A stretch of DNA of 5,601 nt from an uncultured Pirellula sp. (GTDB lineage Bacteria > Planctomycetota > Planctomycetia > Pirellulales > Pirellulaceae), in NCBI GenBank assembly GCA_903892365.1, contig CAITIF010000350.1:1-5601 (forward strand), given 5' to 3'. The notes beneath the pieces were generated by a model. The model was not told the origin of the DNA and did not search any database. It saw only the letters and a list, made by a program, of their open reading frames with translations. Both the position numbers and the translations under genes were made by a program. Shown one piece after another: positions 1-5,601 of this stretch. Every line of letters starts with the position of its first letter. Within the stretch, counting starts at the first letter, position 1.

Positions 1-2061
1 ACCATTCGTGACAATGACCGCGCCGAAACATGGGTCGAATATCACAACTGGAACCGCTCGGACGATACAAACAAAAAACTCAATCCAAGAGACAGTATCA
101 ACATCGCCGTCCGAGCCTCAGCAGCCGGCAGACCAGATATCGCCTTAGAGATCCTGTCCAAACATACCGATGCGGACTACGCCAAAGTCTCCGAACCAAT
201 CCTGCGCGGCGCCCAGCGTCAATATGTGCGTGCCTATATTCGCCAGGGAGAAACCGCTAAGCTCCGCGGCCTGCTGGAGGATTCCATTCTACCGGGCAAG
301 TTTGAACAGGCAGAGAAAAACTACCTAGCATTTCGACTTGCAGTCTTGGAATCGGATCAAGACAAAGCGGCCACTTTATTCCAACAGATCGCCGCCTCTG
401 CCGATGAAACAGCCCTTACCGAAGACTACTATCTTCGTGCTCTTGCAGTCGCTGCCCAAAGCCCATTCGGCTTGCTCGTCAATAATAGGCAACCGCTCGA
501 TGTACTAATCGACCGAGCGCTTGCTGCACCGAACCAATCCAAGCTGAAGGATCTCAATACAACATTGCTGGAAGTAGACTTCGACGGATTGAAACAACAA
601 CCCCAGTGGCTTCATTTTTTAGAAAAACAGAAACTGGCCAACCGCTTCACTTGTGCAGCACGCAATCGCGATGATGTCCAAACAAGCATCATTTTTAATG
701 CAGGCTCTTTGGACCACACCAACCAAGCAACCGCCTTGGATCGAGAAGGATATATTCCAAGATGTGTGCACGTTTGTGTTGATCCTAATGGTAACCTGCT
801 AGTGAGTTCCGTTTGGGAACGACCAAAACAGCAAGACTCGGACATCGCGAAACAAGACCGCCGCAAAGCCAACCTTGTACTTGCTCTCGCAAAACTCAAA
901 GAACTGGATATGCTCCGCGAGGGACTATCTGAGAAGTGGGGAAAAGGTGTTCAAGCTATCCTGATCACCGAATCCGCTAAGCTACTGCCAGCGGAGCCAT
1001 TTGTCGAAATGTTGCGAGAATCCAACTCGCCCGAGCTTCAGTCAATCTTGGTATCACTCCTAGGAGGATATCCCCCATCCCAATTCAGTGAGGATGGTTT
1101 TCGCTATCTGAAATTGCGATTGCTAGACTGGGCCGAATCGGCACCCAAGGCTGGACTGAAGAATGCTTCGGATTGGTGCTTGCGTCAATGGGAACTTCCA
1201 CGAGAGAACTCGAACACAGCCTTAAAAATCCAACCCGATCGGAACTGGTTTGTCACGAATTTAGGACACACCATGATCATTCTCGATCCCCCCGAACAAG
1301 TTCTTCTGGGAAGCGATACATGGCGACGCTGGATCAAAATCGATCGACGCTTCGCAATAAGCGAAACAGAAGTAGCAGGAAAGCAGTACGCTGACTTTCT
1401 CAAGGACCCACGCGTGCAACGATGGCTGAACCAGGATCGAACCGAACGTGCGTCGCGATTGGCTGCTCCAGAAATGCCTCAATCTGGCGTCTCATGGGAA
1501 CACGCAATTCGATACTGCCAATGGCTCAACGAACTAGAAGGGGTCCCAGAATCGCAATGGTGCTATAAGAATGTTTGGAACGAAGACGGCCTTCCCATCA
1601 TTCCTGAAGTGGATTACCTCGATCGAACAGGCTTTCGGCTGCCGACCGAAGCCGAGTGGCAATACGCTAACTCCGCCAATGCATCGACACCTTGGGCTTT
1701 TGGATCGGATCCTACGGTTTCTCAATACTACGAATGGACATCCATCAACTCGAATTTGCAACAACAGCCCGTCGCACAACTGCGTCCAAACGCATGGGGC
1801 TTTTTTGACCTGGGGGGTAATCTAAGCGAGTGGTGCGATGATTTCTATGATCCGCCGTGGCGATCTTCAGAGCATTACTTCGTCGTCGATAGCGGGAACA
1901 TGGATTCGGAAGAGGGAACTTATTGCAGCCTGCGCGACGCCCGCTTCAGCGCCTCACCACAAGCTTCCAGTGTTCCGTCGCGAAAGCGACTTTCATCCTA
2001 CCTATTAGGCTCGACCGGGTTCAGACTGGCGCGAACAATATCGCCCGCAACGACCAAGTAA
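1..2061 (+). CDS. Large multidomain protein with C-terminal FGE/SUMF1-like domain (5' end outside window)
   Basis: The frame is open from base 1 and ends at TAA 2059-2061, giving 686 visible residues. The GTG at 226 is internal, because 75 sense codons precede it without a stop. Seen, in visible numbering: an alpha-helical, TPR-like region at about 30-200; a segment at about 250-275 (GYIPRCVHVCVDPNG, then SVWERP); a helical stretch ending SDWCLRQWE near 392; and an FGE-sulfatase-type domain from about 421 to the end. Domain marks are GVSWEHAIRYCQWLN (497), GFRLPTEAEW (544), FFDLGGNLSEWCDD (601) and GFRLAR near the C-terminus. Known: in planctomycetes this module order usually follows an N-terminal Ser/Thr protein kinase domain, so a kinase upstream is inferred. 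The usual RVLRGGS(F/W) strand is replaced by TYCSLRDARF, and the paired active-site cysteines of true formylglycine-generating enzymes are not evident. Sulfatase activation is therefore doubtful; a binding or signalling role fits better. Domain call firm, function unknown. Confidence 0.88.
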   Translation, partial: TIRDNDRAETWVEYHNWNRSDDTNKKLNPRDSINIAVRASAAGRPDIALEILSKHTDADYAKVSEPILRGAQRQYVRAYIRQGETAKLRGLLEDSILPGKFEQAEKNYLAFRLAVLESDQDKAATLFQQIAASADETALTEDYYLRALAVAAQSPFGLLVNNRQPLDVLIDRALAAPNQSKLKDLNTTLLEVDFDGLKQQPQWLHFLEKQKLANRFTCAARNRDDVQTSIIFNAGSLDHTNQATALDREGYIPRCVHVCVDPNGNLLVSSVWERPKQQDSDIAKQDRRKANLVLALAKLKELDMLREGLSEKWGKGVQAILITESAKLLPAEPFVEMLRESNSPELQSILVSLLGGYPPSQFSEDGFRYLKLRLLDWAESAPKAGLKNASDWCLRQWELPRENSNTALKIQPDRNWFVTNLGHTMIILDPPEQVLLGSDTWRRWIKIDRRFAISETEVAGKQYADFLKDPRVQRWLNQDRTERASRLAAPEMPQSGVSWEHAIRYCQWLNELEGVPESQWCYKNVWNEDGLPIIPEVDYLDRTGFRLPTEAEWQYANSANASTPWAFGSDPTVSQYYEWTSINSNLQQQPVAQLRPNAWGFFDLGGNLSEWCDDFYDPPWRSSEHYFVVDSGNMDSEEGTYCSLRDARFSASPQASSVPSRKRLSSYLLGSTGFRLARTISPATTK

Positions 2062-2072
2062 CCTATTTCTAA

Positions 2073-2093
2073 GGAAGCGACATTCTTGCTTCC
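2073..2093 (+). terminator. Stem-loop downstream of the FGE-like gene, candidate transcription terminator
   Basis: GGAAGCGA pairs with TTGCTTCC around a 5-nt CATTC loop, giving an 8-bp stem with one G-T wobble. It begins 12 nt after the TAA stop of the upstream gene. No T-tract follows, so it is not a textbook intrinsic terminator. Its position, directly after a stop and about 150 nt before the next start, suggests it ends or stabilises the upstream transcript and that the peroxidase gene is transcribed separately. The function is inferred. Confidence 0.4.
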
Positions 2094-2235
2094 CAATCGC
2101 GGCCTCCAAGAAACCAAAGTAATTTCGAGACAACTCGTTCTCTTCACGTAGCGTTAAGGTTCACCCCGCTAACATAGGCACAAGGGGATTCAATCCTTCA
2201 CAGACGTCTCAGTATGACTCTACTTTTCTCAAAAC

Positions 2236-2239
2236 GAGG
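2236..2239 (+). promoter_or_regulatory. Shine-Dalgarno-like GAGG that favours the ATG at 2247
   Basis: GAGG ends 7 nt before the ATG at 2247, which is ordinary ribosome-binding spacing. The in-frame upstream ATG at 2214 has no such site: the nearest purine run, AGGGG near 2183, is about 27 nt away. This decides the start in favour of 2247. I see no convincing -35/-10 promoter pair in the 185-nt gap upstream. Confidence 0.55.
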
Positions 2240-2246
2240 TTTGCTC

Positions 2247-4337
2247 ATGTCTCATCCAAAGAAGCCAAATCGATTTCGGACCTTGCGTTTAGAAAGCCTT
2301 CAAACGCGCGACCTCATGGCAGTTGACTTTGCAGGTCTACTGCGGTCGGGCGATCTGCCTACCTACAGCATCGACGGCACTGCTAACAACGCATCCAACT
2401 TGGAATGGGGAAGCACGAATGAAAAATTTCTTCGGCTCGCTCGAAGTGAATATGCAGATGGGGTTCAATCCATCGCCGGAGCAACCGCCCCCAGCGCTCG
2501 TGCGATCAGCAACGCATTGGCCGACCAAGGATCTCAGGATACCGTCAGCAATAAAAACCTATCGGCCTTTGTATATGCCTGGGGCCAGTTTCTGGACCAT
2601 GATCTAACGCTCACCAACACGGGCAATGAAGTCATGCTGATCCAAGTGCCTAAAGGAGACACCTATTTCGATCCGAATGGAACGGGTACGGTAACCATGC
2701 GTACCAGCCGTTCCGCTTTTGAATCGGCTACCGGAACCAGCGCCACCAATCCGCGTGAACAGGTCAATTCTCTATCCGCCTGGATCGACGGTTCGATGGT
2801 GTACGGATCGGACAAAACGACTTCCGACGCCCTTCGTACTTTTGTTGGCGGTAAGTTGAAGATGAGCAGTGATGGAATGCTGCCGCTGAACAACGCCGCA
2901 AACTTTCCCAATGGCACAGTCCCTCAGGCTAACATCGGTATCGTGCCGGACGACCAACTTTATGCAGCTGGTGATGTTCGTGCCAACGAGAATATTGAAC
3001 TGACCAGTTTACAGACTTTGTTTGTTCGCGAACATAATCGCTGGTCTGACCGGATCGCTCGCGAAAACCCAAGATTGAATGATCAGGAGATCTACCAACG
3101 AGCCCGAGCAATGGTGATCGCAGAACTTCAAGCTATCACTTACAACGAATGGCTGCCTGCCGTTCTTGGAAATGCGGCCCCTGGCAGATACACAGGTTAC
3201 AATCCCAACGTGAACCCAGGGCTTTCGAACGAGTTTGCTACCGCTGCATTCCGATTCGGCCACAGCTTACTGGGCGATGAGATCGAGTTTCTTGACGAGA
3301 ATGGCAAGCCGATCGCAGCTGCTGTTCCTTTAAGCCAGGCCTTTTTCAACCCTAAAGTCTTGGACGGAAAGCCGATTGATTCGATTTTTAAGTACCTGGC
3401 GTCCGATCCGTCATCGGAACTGGATCTGAAGATTGTTGGAAGTGTGCGCAACTTCTTGTTCGGCGCACCAGGATCAGGCGGCTTTGATCTTGCCAGTTTG
3501 AATATCCAACGCGGACGAGATCATGGTCTCGCGGATTACAACGATACGCGAACATCGATCGGCATGCCGCGAATTAGAACCTTCGCAGACATCACAAAGA
3601 ACCGGGATGTCCAAGAAAAATTGAGACAGTTATATGGATCTGTCGATAAGATCGATTTGTGGATTGGCCTGCTGGCCGAAGATCAATTGCCCGGCGCCAG
3701 CGTCGGACCTACTACAGCCAAAATCATTCGCGAACAATTCGAACGAATCCGCAGCGCAGATCAATTCTGGTATCAGCGATCTTTCAGCGGCCCATTGCTC
3801 CGCGAGCTTGACAGCACCAAGCTATCAGACGTCTTGAAACGCAACACCTCCATGCGCAATATCCAAGACAATGTCTTCCTCTTTCATTCAGGAATAGAAG
3901 GAACCGTCTTCGCAGATACCAATTCCGACAACCGTCGCCAATCCAGGGAAACTGGGCTGGGCAATTGGACCATCGAACTTGTTGATTCCGAAGGGACCTT
4001 AGTCTCTTCCGTAAGATCGCAGCCCAATGGTTCCTATCGTTTTGATGTGCAAACCGGCATTCGGACGGATGATTACAAGGTTAGGATTACCAAAGATCCA
4101 CAAGGCCGTTTGCTACCAGAACCTTTGTCGCGAAATGTATCCATCACGCGGGGTGACCAGTGGGTAAACCGAGTTGACTTTGGTGTCCCACCGTCTCGAC
4201 CAGCAGGCGGATCGACAACCTCTGGATTGAATTCCTCGAATTCACTTCAGGCTCCCTTGGTCGATTCGGTGGCGTCCTCGTCTATGGATCAAATTCTGAG
4301 TGAGGTCGAGCTTCGACGCCAATCACGTCGACGTTAA
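2247..4337 (+). CDS. Secreted-type animal heme peroxidase (peroxidase-cyclooxygenase superfamily) with SdrD-B-like C-terminal domain
   Basis: The product has 696 residues. Start ATG 2247 is preceded by GAGG; ATG 2214 would add 11 residues. Residues 13-26 (LRLESLQTRDLMAV) are a degenerate LEPR-XLL-like motif, found at the N-terminus of many planctomycete exported proteins. The peroxidase domain spans about 50-545. By alignment to myeloperoxidase from memory: distal Gln114 and His118 (WGQFLDHD), catalytic Arg245 (DVRANE), proximal His339 (FRFGHSLL) and its partner Asn432 (RGRDHGLADYN). Asp117 and Glu248 match the heme-ester carboxylates. Asn249 replaces the heme-linking Met of myeloperoxidase. 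Asp119, Ser177, Asp181 and Ser183 match the calcium site. Residues 549-647 (GIEGTVFADTNSDN to VDFGV) resemble an SdrD-B/Cna-B beta-sandwich. A Ser-rich linker and basic tail (RRQSRRR) follow. Expected role: H2O2-dependent oxidation of halides, pseudohalides or small organics outside the cytoplasm; the substrate is unknown. The protein has no cysteine and no strong hydrophobic signal core. It is convergent with the next gene. Confidence 0.93.
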   Translation: MSHPKKPNRFRTLRLESLQTRDLMAVDFAGLLRSGDLPTYSIDGTANNASNLEWGSTNEKFLRLARSEYADGVQSIAGATAPSARAISNALADQGSQDTVSNKNLSAFVYAWGQFLDHDLTLTNTGNEVMLIQVPKGDTYFDPNGTGTVTMRTSRSAFESATGTSATNPREQVNSLSAWIDGSMVYGSDKTTSDALRTFVGGKLKMSSDGMLPLNNAANFPNGTVPQANIGIVPDDQLYAAGDVRANENIELTSLQTLFVREHNRWSDRIARENPRLNDQEIYQRARAMVIAELQAITYNEWLPAVLGNAAPGRYTGYNPNVNPGLSNEFATAAFRFGHSLLGDEIEFLDENGKPIAAAVPLSQAFFNPKVLDGKPIDSIFKYLASDPSSELDLKIVGSVRNFLFGAPGSGGFDLASLNIQRGRDHGLADYNDTRTSIGMPRIRTFADITKNRDVQEKLRQLYGSVDKIDLWIGLLAEDQLPGASVGPTTAKIIREQFERIRSADQFWYQRSFSGPLLRELDSTKLSDVLKRNTSMRNIQDNVFLFHSGIEGTVFADTNSDNRRQSRETGLGNWTIELVDSEGTLVSSVRSQPNGSYRFDVQTGIRTDDYKVRITKDPQGRLLPEPLSRNVSITRGDQWVNRVDFGVPPSRPAGGSTTSGLNSSNSLQAPLVDSVASSSMDQILSEVELRRQSRRR

Positions 4338-4500
4338 ACCCAGGGTCTTAATGTTTAACAGTTAGCCGCAGTCGTACTTTAACGCGATGAATATTGTTTT
4401 GCGCCGGTGGTAAAGCATAAGCGATACCATCGGAGGGTTATTTCGTACAGCTAGGGTAAGAGCAAAGCGAACGGCGTTTCGTGGTTGGATCGATCCTGTG

Positions 4501-4535
4501 CTTGATCGTGCAAACGCAAGAATTTTGCGTTCAAG
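4501..4535. terminator. Inverted repeat between convergent genes, candidate bidirectional terminator
   Basis: AACGCAA (4513-4519) and TTGCGTT (4525-4531) form a perfect 7-bp stem with a 5-nt loop. Outer CTTG (4501-4504) and CAAG (4532-4535) could add pairs across an asymmetric 8-nt bulge. The element lies 31 nt beyond the minus-strand stop and about 160 nt beyond the peroxidase stop, where a shared terminator would be expected. Neither strand has a following T-tract, so the call is tentative. The rest of the 228-nt gap (4338-4565) shows no gene or recognisable motif. Confidence 0.33.
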
Positions 4536-4565
4536 AAAGGATGAAGACTTCGAAGGCGACGCCCC

Positions 4566-5102
4566 CTAACGGTTTACTCGGCCCACGATTCTCGCTCTTG
4601 TAACCACACCAAACGAACGACTATCTTTGGCTGCGGTAGCGGTTCCACCAACAAGATAATAGCAATCAGTAGGAACGGTGCAGGGTTCGGTGATTTCGCT
4701 ACCGTTGGGATGTGCAGGTCCAATCCAGCCTTTGCCGAAAACTGATTCGGGAAGATCTTGCTCGATGCCATTGATCAACATCCTCCCGTTAACGAATGAT
4801 ATTGTTTCGCCGGGCAAACCAGCAACCCAGAGTGCGGAGATTTTTGTGGGAGGAATTGGATCGAATACGACAGCATCCCATCTTTTGGGAGAGCTGGTTC
4901 TGTATGCATTAAGATCAGCAATGAAATACACCTTGGCCTCGATGTAAGGTTCCATCGATGCATCGCCATTCAGCGAAACAATCGCGAGATTAGGCCTGGA
5001 GGCGGCGTACGAGAGATATGCTCCAACACTTGCAAGCAACACAGCGACTAATGTCGTCGCGACAAACAGCGTACGAGTCGAGAATCGGAATCGCATTGTC
5101 AT
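4566..5102 (-). CDS. S26 signal-peptidase-like membrane protein lacking the catalytic lysine
   Basis: From ATG 5102-5100 the product has 178 residues; ATG 5096 (two codons later) is equally possible. A longer frame begins at TTG 5183, but its extra 27 residues look non-coding and precede the conserved anchor. Residues 4-34 (RFRFSTRTLF, then a hydrophobic run to about 34) are a single N-terminal transmembrane anchor with basic residues inside. The remainder would face the periplasm or outside. S26 marks: box B DASMEPYI with candidate nucleophile Ser49; RWDAVVFDP (74-82); GLPGETI (95-101) followed by NGRMLING; and a degenerate box E, LVGGTATAAKDSRSFG (150-165), ending in VGRV. In active type I signal peptidases the catalytic Lys lies four residues before GLPG, as in KRAVGLPG; here Leu91 occupies that place (LWVAGLPG). 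The usual GDNR of box E is GGTA. Signal-peptide cleavage by the usual Ser/Lys dyad is therefore unlikely; an inactive homologue or altered mechanism is inferred. Cys141 and Cys147 could form a disulfide. Confidence 0.82.
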   Translation of the reverse strand: MTMRFRFSTRTLFVATTLVAVLLASVGAYLSYAASRPNLAIVSLNGDASMEPYIEAKVYFIADLNAYRTSSPKRWDAVVFDPIPPTKISALWVAGLPGETISFVNGRMLINGIEQDLPESVFGKGWIGPAHPNGSEITEPCTVPTDCYYLVGGTATAAKDSRSFGVVTRARIVGRVNR

Positions 5103-5524
5103 GCAACATTTCTGAAGGAGAACACATAAACTCAAGGGACTGCCGCCTAAACGGCCTCGATGGTAAAAATGCGGGATCGGCAAATAATGCGTAATTTTTG
5201 TTTTGCCTTAATGTTCAGTAAGACACCGCTTGTCTATGACCTCCATTGAGTCAATGATCTCATCAATGCATTTCGAATAGGTGGTAATCGCACTCTATTT
5301 TGCGTTAGTTATTCCAAACTGCATAAGCACTAATCTTTTCGAAGGAAGCCGAACCAAAGAATAAACCATTTTGTGGATCAATTGGGGCCCACCAGGAACT
5401 TAAATTTCGGCGTCAAATAAATCCGATGCAACCGTCTCAAATTGACATAGGCGAATTTGCCTCAACGAAAAAAAACCATCAATGAAAAATCAGCCTCTTT
5501 TACTCGCCGCAAAAACCACCAGAG
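5103..5524. other. Gene-free region upstream of the S26-like gene
   Basis: About 420 nt without a convincing reading frame on either strand. It should carry the promoter and leader of the minus-strand S26-like gene and, if the right-edge frame is real, the promoter of a divergent plus-strand gene. I found no good -35/-10 pair: TTGACA at 5442-5447 (plus) has no matching -10 at 16-18 nt, and TTGACT on the minus strand over 5248-5253 also lacks one. Other contents are an inverted repeat at 5244-5256, a 5-bp hairpin AGACA/TGTCT at 5221-5235, a near-palindrome GGCGAATTTGCC at 5450-5461 and an A-tract at about 5468-5475. No RNA gene or riboswitch is recognised. Confidence 0.5.
5244..5268. repeat. 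Perfect inverted repeat CATTGA-G-TCAATG with an additional TCAATG half-site
   Basis: CATTGA (5244-5249) and TCAATG (5251-5256) form a 13-nt perfect palindrome with a one-base centre. A second TCAATG lies at 5263-5268, 12 nt after the first. It sits about 140-165 nt upstream of the S26-like start. Such spacing can reflect a dimeric regulator site, but no regulator gene is visible and short AT-rich palindromes arise by chance. The operator role is only a guess. Confidence 0.3.
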
Positions 5525-5601
5525 ATGGCGACGCAGGGCGAAACGGTTGAGGACAACTGGTCTACACTGGGCAAAGTCTTTCGAGCAGAGGTTGTCAAAC
5601 C
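5525..5601 (+). CDS. Possible 5' fragment of an unidentified gene running off the right edge
   Basis: ATG 5525 opens a frame that stays open to the window end, covering 25 complete codons. The peptide begins MATQGETVEDNW and continues through STLGKVFRAEVV. The frame upstream is closed by TGA at 5483-5485. The mix of acidic, polar and hydrophobic residues is protein-like, but no family can be named from 25 residues. There is no clear Shine-Dalgarno site (only CCAGAG directly before the ATG). A minus-strand frame also enters from the right edge and stops near position 5500, so the coding strand is not settled. If real, this gene is divergent from the S26-like gene and shares its upstream region. 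Confidence 0.3.
   Translation, partial: MATQGETVEDNWSTLGKVFRAEVVK

Noticed and set aside
612..899. Minus-strand 95-codon open frame inside the FGE-like gene
   Set aside because: It lies wholly antisense to a strongly supported gene and its peptide shows no domain; it is a reading-frame shadow.
2214..2246. Upstream ATG at 2214 as the peroxidase start
   Set aside because: It lacks a ribosome-binding site, adds no hydrophobic signal core, and the ATG at 2247 has GAGG at 7-nt spacing.
3903..3950. Asp/Asn-rich DTNSDNRRQSRE segment as a dockerin repeat
   Set aside because: Only one copy is present, it lies inside a Cna-B/SdrD-B-like beta-domain, and the second repeat and helix pattern of dockerins are absent.
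4487..4496. Ten-base palindrome GGATCGATCC in the convergent gap
   Set aside because: It has no loop to form a hairpin and is short; GATCGA-type words recur by chance in this sequence.
5103..5183. N-terminal extension of the S26-like protein from TTG 5183
   Set aside because: The 27 extra residues would precede the typical RFRFSTRTL anchor start, look non-conserved in character, and begin at a weak start codon without a Shine-Dalgarno site.
5442..5470. Possible sigma-70 promoter starting TTGACA
   Set aside because: No acceptable -10 hexamer occurs 16-18 nt downstream; the corresponding bases read about AACGAAA.
1..5601. A multi-gene novel system (defence, biosynthetic cluster or mobile element)
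   Set aside because: The genes are not arranged as one operon, no transposase, integrase, repeats or CRISPR units are visible, and the proteins share no evident pathway.

Overview
The window looks like chromosomal DNA from a planctomycete, most likely a Pirellulaceae/Rhodopirellula-type organism of roughly balanced GC content. This rests on protein style, not on a search. A formylglycine-generating-enzyme-like (FGE/SUMF1) domain sits at the end of a very long multidomain protein. A secreted-type protein opens with a degenerate LEPR-XLL-like N-terminal motif. A small S26-like membrane protein begins with the 'FSTRTL...TTLVAVLL' anchor common in this phylum.

Layout: (1) positions 1-2061, plus strand, hold the 3' part of a large gene. 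Its reading frame is open from the first base, so the true start lies upstream. The visible 686 residues are a helical repeat-like region, a degenerate middle module and a C-terminal FGE-like domain. (2) A 185-nt gap holds a stem-loop just after that stop codon and a Shine-Dalgarno-like GAGG before the next gene. (3) Positions 2247-4337, plus strand, encode a complete animal-type heme peroxidase with an SdrD-B-like C-terminal domain. The catalytic, heme-linking and calcium residues all appear intact, and the protein contains no cysteine. (4) A 228-nt convergent gap holds a candidate terminator without a T-tract. (5) Positions 4566-5102, minus strand, encode an S26 signal-peptidase-like membrane protein. 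It keeps the SMEP serine box, but leucine stands where the catalytic lysine should be. (6) Positions 5103-5524 have no gene; they contain a perfect inverted repeat with an additional half-site. (7) At the right edge a plus-strand frame from position 5525 may be the start of another gene.

The three main genes do not form an obvious operon or pathway. The first two are co-directional but separated by a stem-loop, and the third is convergent. There is no mobile element, CRISPR array, tRNA or rRNA. I do not see a clear new multi-gene system. The most notable points are the cysteine-free peroxidase with its unusual export region, and two enzyme-like proteins (FGE-like and S26-like) that have lost canonical catalytic positions.
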